Shown here piece after piece: positions 59,315-64,000 of a stretch of 64,000 nt of DNA. Each line of letters opens with the position of its first letter. Within the stretch, counting starts at the first letter, position 1. Source of the DNA: Isoperla grammatica (taxonomy: Eukaryota > Arthropoda > Insecta > Plecoptera > Perlodidae); assembly GCA_945910005.1 (NCBI GenBank), contig OX246743.1:12320587-12384586 (forward strand), in the 5' to 3' direction. Under the pieces are notes generated by a model. That model had not been told where the DNA came from, did not search any database, and saw only the letters and a list, made by a program, of their open reading frames with translations. The translations under genes and the position numbers were made by a program.

Positions 59315-59386
59315 GCTGGCACGGCGTACGCAGTAACGTCGTAGCTTCGAATACTTGAGGTCTGGGGTTCAAAACCCATTACCCCC
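59315..59386 (+). other. tRNA-like segment, copy A (spacer 12)
   Basis: B-box-like ggttcaaaacc at 59366-59376 with a T-run behind it; majority form. Confidence 0.6.
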
Positions 59387-59587
59387 AATTTTTTTTTTCC
59401 ACCTATTTCACACATTTATATCATTTATATCTCAATTTGCGGCGGTTTTATTATCAGATCGTATTCTCATGGATATTTTTTAAATCCAATGAAACCTTCT
59501 GTTCGTAAATCCAGATATGTTTCGTTACATGCATTAATTGAGAGCCGTGTGTTATCTATACCAGTCTAAGCGATCCAACTTCCATCG

Positions 59588-59659
59588 TGAGGCATGGCGT
59601 ACGCGGTAGCGTCGTGGACTAGTGTTTTAGAGGTCCGGGGTTCGAGACCCGTTACCACC
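59588..59659 (+). other. tRNA-like segment, copy B (spacer 12)
   Basis: Perfect B-box at 59639-59649, A-box at 59595-59606, AGT at the anticodon position. Confidence 0.65.
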
Positions 59660-59810
59660 ACGATTTTTTTCTTCCATATTCAGAGCAGCAAAGTTGAGAT
59701 GGGTTTACTAACGGGAAATTATTTTTTCAAGCGCTCGTAGCTAAAAAACGTGTGGTTCAAATTTGTTTCTGTATTTTTTTTATTTTTTTTGCGTTAATTA
59801 TCTTGACAAT

Positions 59811-62800
59811 AAAACGCCTAACAATCTCCCCAATGTGGCTCTCGTCACACCGTCATACTTGCGGCCCTCTTTGCAATCAAAACGCCTAACAATCTCCCCA
59901 ATGTGGCTCTCGTCATACCTTCATACTTGCGGCCCTCTTTTTAATCCAAGCGCCTTACAATCTCCCCGATGTGGTTCTCGTCACTCCGCCATACTTGCGG
60001 CCCTCTTTGCAATCAAAACGCCTAACAATCTCCCCAATGTGGCTCTCGGCACTCCACCATACTTGCGGCCCTCTTTGCAATCCAAGTGCCTAACATCTCC
60101 CCAATGTGGCTCTCGGCACTCCCCCATACTTGCGGCCCTCTTTGCAATCCAAGTGCCTAACATCTCCCCAATGTGGCTCGCGCCACTCCGTCATACTTGC
60201 GGCCCTCTTTGCAATCCAAGCGCCTTACAAACTCTCCAATGTGGTTCTCGTCACTCCGTCATACTTGCGGCCCTCTTTGCAATCCAAGCGCCTAACAAAC
60301 TCCCCAATGTGGCTCTCGTCACCCCGTCATACTTGCGGCCCTCTTTGCAATCCAAGCGCCTAACAATCTCCCCAATGTGGCTCTCATCACTTTACCATAC
60401 TTGCGGCCCTCTTTGCCATCCAAGCGCCTAACAATCTCCCCAATGTGGCTCTCGTCACTCGGTCATACTTGCGGCCCTCTTTGCAATCCAAGCGCCTTAC
60501 AATCTCCCCAATGTGGCTCTCGTCACACCGTCATACTTGCGGCCCTCTTTGCAATCCAAGCGCCTCACAATCTCCCCAAGGTGGCACTTTCACTTCGTCA
60601 CTCTTGCGGCCCTCTTTGTAATCCAAGCGCCTCACAATCTCCCCAATGTGGCTCTCGTCACACCGCCATACTCGCGGCCCTCTTTGCAATCAGAGCACCT
60701 AACAATCGCCTTACAATTTCCCCAATATGGCTCTCGTCACTCCACCATACTTACGGTCCTCTTTGCAATCCAAGCGCCTAACAATCTCCTTAATGTGGCT
60801 TTCGCCCTCGTCTTACTTGCGGCCCTCTTTGCAATCCAAGCGCCTAACAATCTCCCCAATGTGGCTCTCGTCACTCCACTATACTTGCGGCCCTCTTTGC
60901 AATCCAAGCGCCTAACAAACTCCCCAATGTGGCTCTCGTCACTCCGTCATACTTGCGGCCCTCTTTGCAATCAAAACGCATAGCATCTCCCCAATGTGGC
61001 TCTCGGCACTCCGTCATACTTGCGGCACTCTTTGTAATCCAAGCGCCTAACAATCTCGCCACTTCGCAATTCGTGCGGCACTCTTTTTAATCCAAGCGTC
61101 TAACAATCTCCCCGATGTGGCTCTCGTCACTCCGCCATACTAGCGGCCCTCTTTTGCAATCCAAGCGCCTAATATCTCCCCGATGTGGCTCTCGTCACTC
61201 CGCCATACTAGCGACCCTCTTTTGCAATCCAAGCGCCTAACAATCTCCCCAATGTGGCTCTCGCCACTCCACCATACTTGCGGCTCTCTTTGCAATCCAA
61301 GTGCCTAACATCTCCCCAATGTGGCTCTCGCCACTTCGCCATACTTGCGGCCCTCTTTTGCAATCCAAGCGCCTAACAATCTCCCCAATGTGGCTCTCGT
61401 CACTCCACCATACTTACGGTCCTCTTTGCAATCCAAGCGCCTAACAATCTCCCTATTTTGGCTCTCGCCACTCCGTCATACTTGCGGCCCTCTTTGCAAT
61501 CAGAGCGCCTCACAATCTCCCCAATATGGCTCTCGCCACTCCGTCATACTTACGGCCCTATTTGCAATGAAAACGCCTAACAATCTCCCCAATGTGGCTC
61601 TCGTCACACCGTCATACTTGCGGCCCTCTTTGCGATGCAAGCGCCTAACAGTCCTCCCAATGTGGCTCTCGTCACTCCACCATACTTGCGGCCCTCTTTG
61701 CAATCCAAGTGCCTAACATCTCCCCAATGTGGCTCTCGCCACTCAGTCATACTTGCGGCCCTCTTTGTAATCCAAGCGCCCAAAAACCTCTCCAATGTGG
61801 CTCTCGCCACTCCGCCATACTTGCGGCCCTCTTTGCAATCCAAGCGCCTAATTATCTCCCCGATGCGGCTCTCGCCACTCCGTCATACTTGCGGCCCTCT
61901 TTGCAATCAAAGCGCCTAACAATCTCCCCAGTGGGACTCTCACCACTCCGTCATACTTGCGGCCCTCTTTTCAATCCAAGCGTCTAACAATCTTCCCAGT
62001 GTTGCTCTCGCCACTCGGTCATACTTGCGGCCCTCTTTGCAACCCAAGCGCCTAACAATCTCCCCAATGTGGCTCTCGTCACTCCATTATACTTGCGGCC
62101 CTCTTTGCAATCCAAGTGCCTAACATCTCCCTAATGTAGCTTTCGCCACTCCGCCATACTTTGGGCCCTCTTTGCAATCCAAGCGCCTAACAATCTCCCC
62201 AATGTGGCTCTCGTCACTCGGTCATACTTGCGGCCCTCTTTGCAATCCAAGCGCCTACAATCTCCCCAATGTTGCTCTCGTCACACTGCTATACTTGCGG
62301 CCCTCTTTGCAATCCAAGCGCCTAACAATCTCCCCAATGTGGCTCTCGCCTTCCGGTCATACTTGCGGCCCGTTTTGCAATCCAAGCGCCTTACAATCTC
62401 CCCAATGTGGCTCTCGTCACACCGCCATACTCGCGGCCCACTTTGAAATCAGAGCGCCTAACAATCGCCTTACAATCTCCCCAATGTGGCTCTCGTCACT
62501 CCGTCATACTTGCGGCCCTCTTTGCAATCAGAGCCCCTTACAATCTCCCCGATGTGGCTCCAATCAAAACGCCTAACAATCTCCCCAATGTGGCTCTCGT
62601 CACACCTTCATACTTGCGGCCCTCTTTGCAATCAAAACGCCTAACAATCTCTCCAATGTGGCTCTCGTCACTCCGTCATACTTGCGGCCGTCTTTGCAAT
62701 CCAAGCGCATTACAATCTCCCAAATGTGGCTCTCGTCACACCGCCATACTCGCGGCCCTCTTTGCAATCCAAGCACCTAACTATCTCCCTAATGTGGCTC

Positions 62801-63571
62801 TCGCCACTCCGTCATACTTGCGGCCCTCTTTGCAATCCAAGCGCCTAACAATCTCCCCAATGTTGCTCTCGTCACTCTACCATACTTGCGGCCCTCTATG
62901 CAATCAAAACGCCTAACAATCCCCCCAATGTGGCTCTCGTCACACCGTCATACTTGCGGCCCTCTTTGCAATCCAAGCGCCTTACAATCTCCCCAATGTG
63001 GCTCCCGTCACTCGGTCATACTTGCGGCCCTCTTTGAAATCCAAGCGCCTTACAATCTCCTCAATGTGGCTCTCGTCACACCGCCATACTTGCGGCCCTC
63101 TTTGCAATCCAAGCGCCTTACAATCTCCCCAATGTGGCTCTCGTCACACCGCCATACTTGCGGCCCTCTTTGCAATCCAAGCGCCTCACAATCTCCCCAA
63201 TGTGGCTCTCGTCACACCGCCATACTTGCGGCCCTCTTTGCAATCCAAGCGCCTAACAATCTCTCCAATGTGGCTCTCGCCACTCCGTCATACTTGCGGC
63301 CCTCTTTGCAATCCAAGCGCCTTGCAATCTCCCCAATGTGGCTCTCGTCACACCGCCATACTTGCGGCCCATTTTGCAATCAAAACGCCTAACAATCTCC
63401 CCGATGTGGGCTCTCGCCACTCCGCCATTCTTGCGGCCCTCTTTGCAATCCAAGCGCCTTACAATCTCCCCAATATGGCTCTCGTCACTCCACCATACTT
63501 GCGGCCCTCTTTGCAATCAAAACGCCTAACAATCTCCCCAATGTGGCTCTCGTCACACCTTCATACTTGCG
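59811..63571 (+). repeat. 68-bp satellite array, segment 12
   Basis: About 55 units, parallel to segment 7. Differences from segment 7 include gcgcctaatatctcc (61168), cagtgttgctctcgcc (62000) and ggcccattttgcaatc (63367). It ends with the standard pre-spacer units. Confidence 0.97.
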
Positions 63572-64000
63572 ATCAGATCATATTCTTGGATATTTTTTAA
63601 ATCCAATGAAAGCCTCTTTTTGGAAATCTATCTATATTTGGAGTTACAATTACACTAAGAATGAATAGAGATACAATGAGATTCATACCTGCATACATTG
63701 AGAGCAGTGTGTTATTTACCAGTGTAAGCGAGGCAATTTCTATCGGCTGGAACGGCGTACGCAGTAACGTCGTAGCTTCGAATACTTGAGGTCTGGGGTT
63801 CAAAACCCATTACCCCCAATTTTTTTTTTCCACCTATTTCACTCATTTATAACATTTATATCTCAATTTGCGGCGGTTTTATTATCAGATCGTATTCTCA
63901 TGGATATTTTTTAAATCCAATGAAACCTTCTGTTCGTAAATCCATATATGTTTCGTTACATGCATACATTGAGAGCCGTGTTTTATCTATACCAGTCTAA
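63572..64000 (+). repeat. Composite spacer 13 (window-truncated)
   Basis: The first 429 bp of the spacer. Copy A is complete; copy B starts near 63884 and is cut before its tRNA-like segment. Private changes are ctggaacggcg, cactcatttataacat, gcatacattgagagcc and gtgttttatc; it shares ccatatatg with spacers 6, 10 and 11. Confidence 0.95.
63746..63817 (+). other. tRNA-like segment, copy A (spacer 13)
   Basis: B-box-like ggttcaaaacc at 63797-63807. One extra change sits just before the A-box (ggaacgg for ggcacgg). Confidence 0.58.

Larger units (their letters stand above)
59141..59810 (+). repeat. Composite spacer 12
   Basis: 670 bp, close to spacer 7 (both have gagatgggtttac). Private changes are tggaattctatctaaatttgg and ctaacgggaaatt. 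Confidence 0.95.
58995..64000 (+). repeat. 4.9-kb segmental repeat, copy 2
   Basis: Counterpart of 32628-37497. It retains the two units near 61780-61870 that the first copy lacks. The copy is cut by the window end. Confidence 0.8.

Noticed and set aside
82..63571. CCAAT in each unit as a promoter array
   Set aside because: A 5-bp word present by repetition is no evidence of use; no TATA, initiator or gene accompanies it.
82..63571. Centromere protein B box or telomeric repeat
   Set aside because: No ttcg….cggga-type box and no short G-rich telomere motif were found. A centromeric role is possible but cannot be read from the sequence.

Overview
The window holds no recognisable protein-coding gene, rRNA or functional tRNA. 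It is a satellite domain of a eukaryotic genome, probably an animal, although nothing in the sequence fixes the taxon. About 55.4 kb (87%) is a head-to-tail tandem array of a 68-bp unit, roughly 815 units. The remaining 8.6 kb is one AT-rich spacer of about 670 bp, present in 12 complete copies plus a fragment at each window end. Bacterial origin is very unlikely: there are no gene-like ORFs, a single satellite is amplified throughout, and RNA polymerase III-type signals sit inside the spacers.

The 68-bp unit is about 54% GC, with a strong C-over-G bias on the + strand and about four CpGs. Every unit carries a CCAAT, a GGCC and usually a GCGC. Units differ mainly at the junction (gcctaac or gccttac), in the middle (cactcc or cacacc) and before the junction (aatccaag, aatcaaaa or aatcagag). 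Because 68 is not a multiple of 3 and the tta form of the unit has no stop in any + frame, the array throws up many overlapping ORFs of up to 430 codons. These are by-products of the repeat.

The spacer is built from two diverged copies of one module of roughly 220-260 bp. Each copy starts near atcagatc and ends with a tRNA-like segment (A-box-like, then B-box exactly 44 bp downstream) followed by a T-run. In the second copy the B-box is a perfect ggttcgagacc; the D stem and most of the anticodon stem can be paired, but the acceptor and outer T stem cannot. The spacer is therefore best read as a dimeric tRNA-derived (SINE-like) element carried as part of a composite satellite. Its edges with the array are nearly identical in all copies. 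That implies one founding insertion, which replaced about 15 bp of a unit, followed by amplification of the composite.

Layout: arrays at 82-1911, 2582-7344, 8015-9291, 9963-13286, 13958-16942, 17614-27966, 28637-32773, 33444-37068, 37738-40587, 41258-50028, 50698-54222, an inverted stretch 54223-58994 (with its own inverted spacer 56095-56764), a two-unit remnant 58995-59140, and 59811-63571. Spacers lie between them. Long blocks recur within the window: a 3,995-bp tandem duplication (8449-16446); a 3.9-kb duplication inside 17.8-23.4 kb; 24.0-32.5 kb repeated at 46.4-54.2 kb; and 32.6-37.5 kb repeated at 59.0-64.0 kb. The inverted stretch is a mosaic copy of 53.06-53.48 kb joined to 48.2-52.57 kb.

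The most interesting items are the dimeric tRNA-like spacer embedded in a satellite, and the inverted mosaic block with three readable breakpoints. All alignments and offsets here were made by eye.
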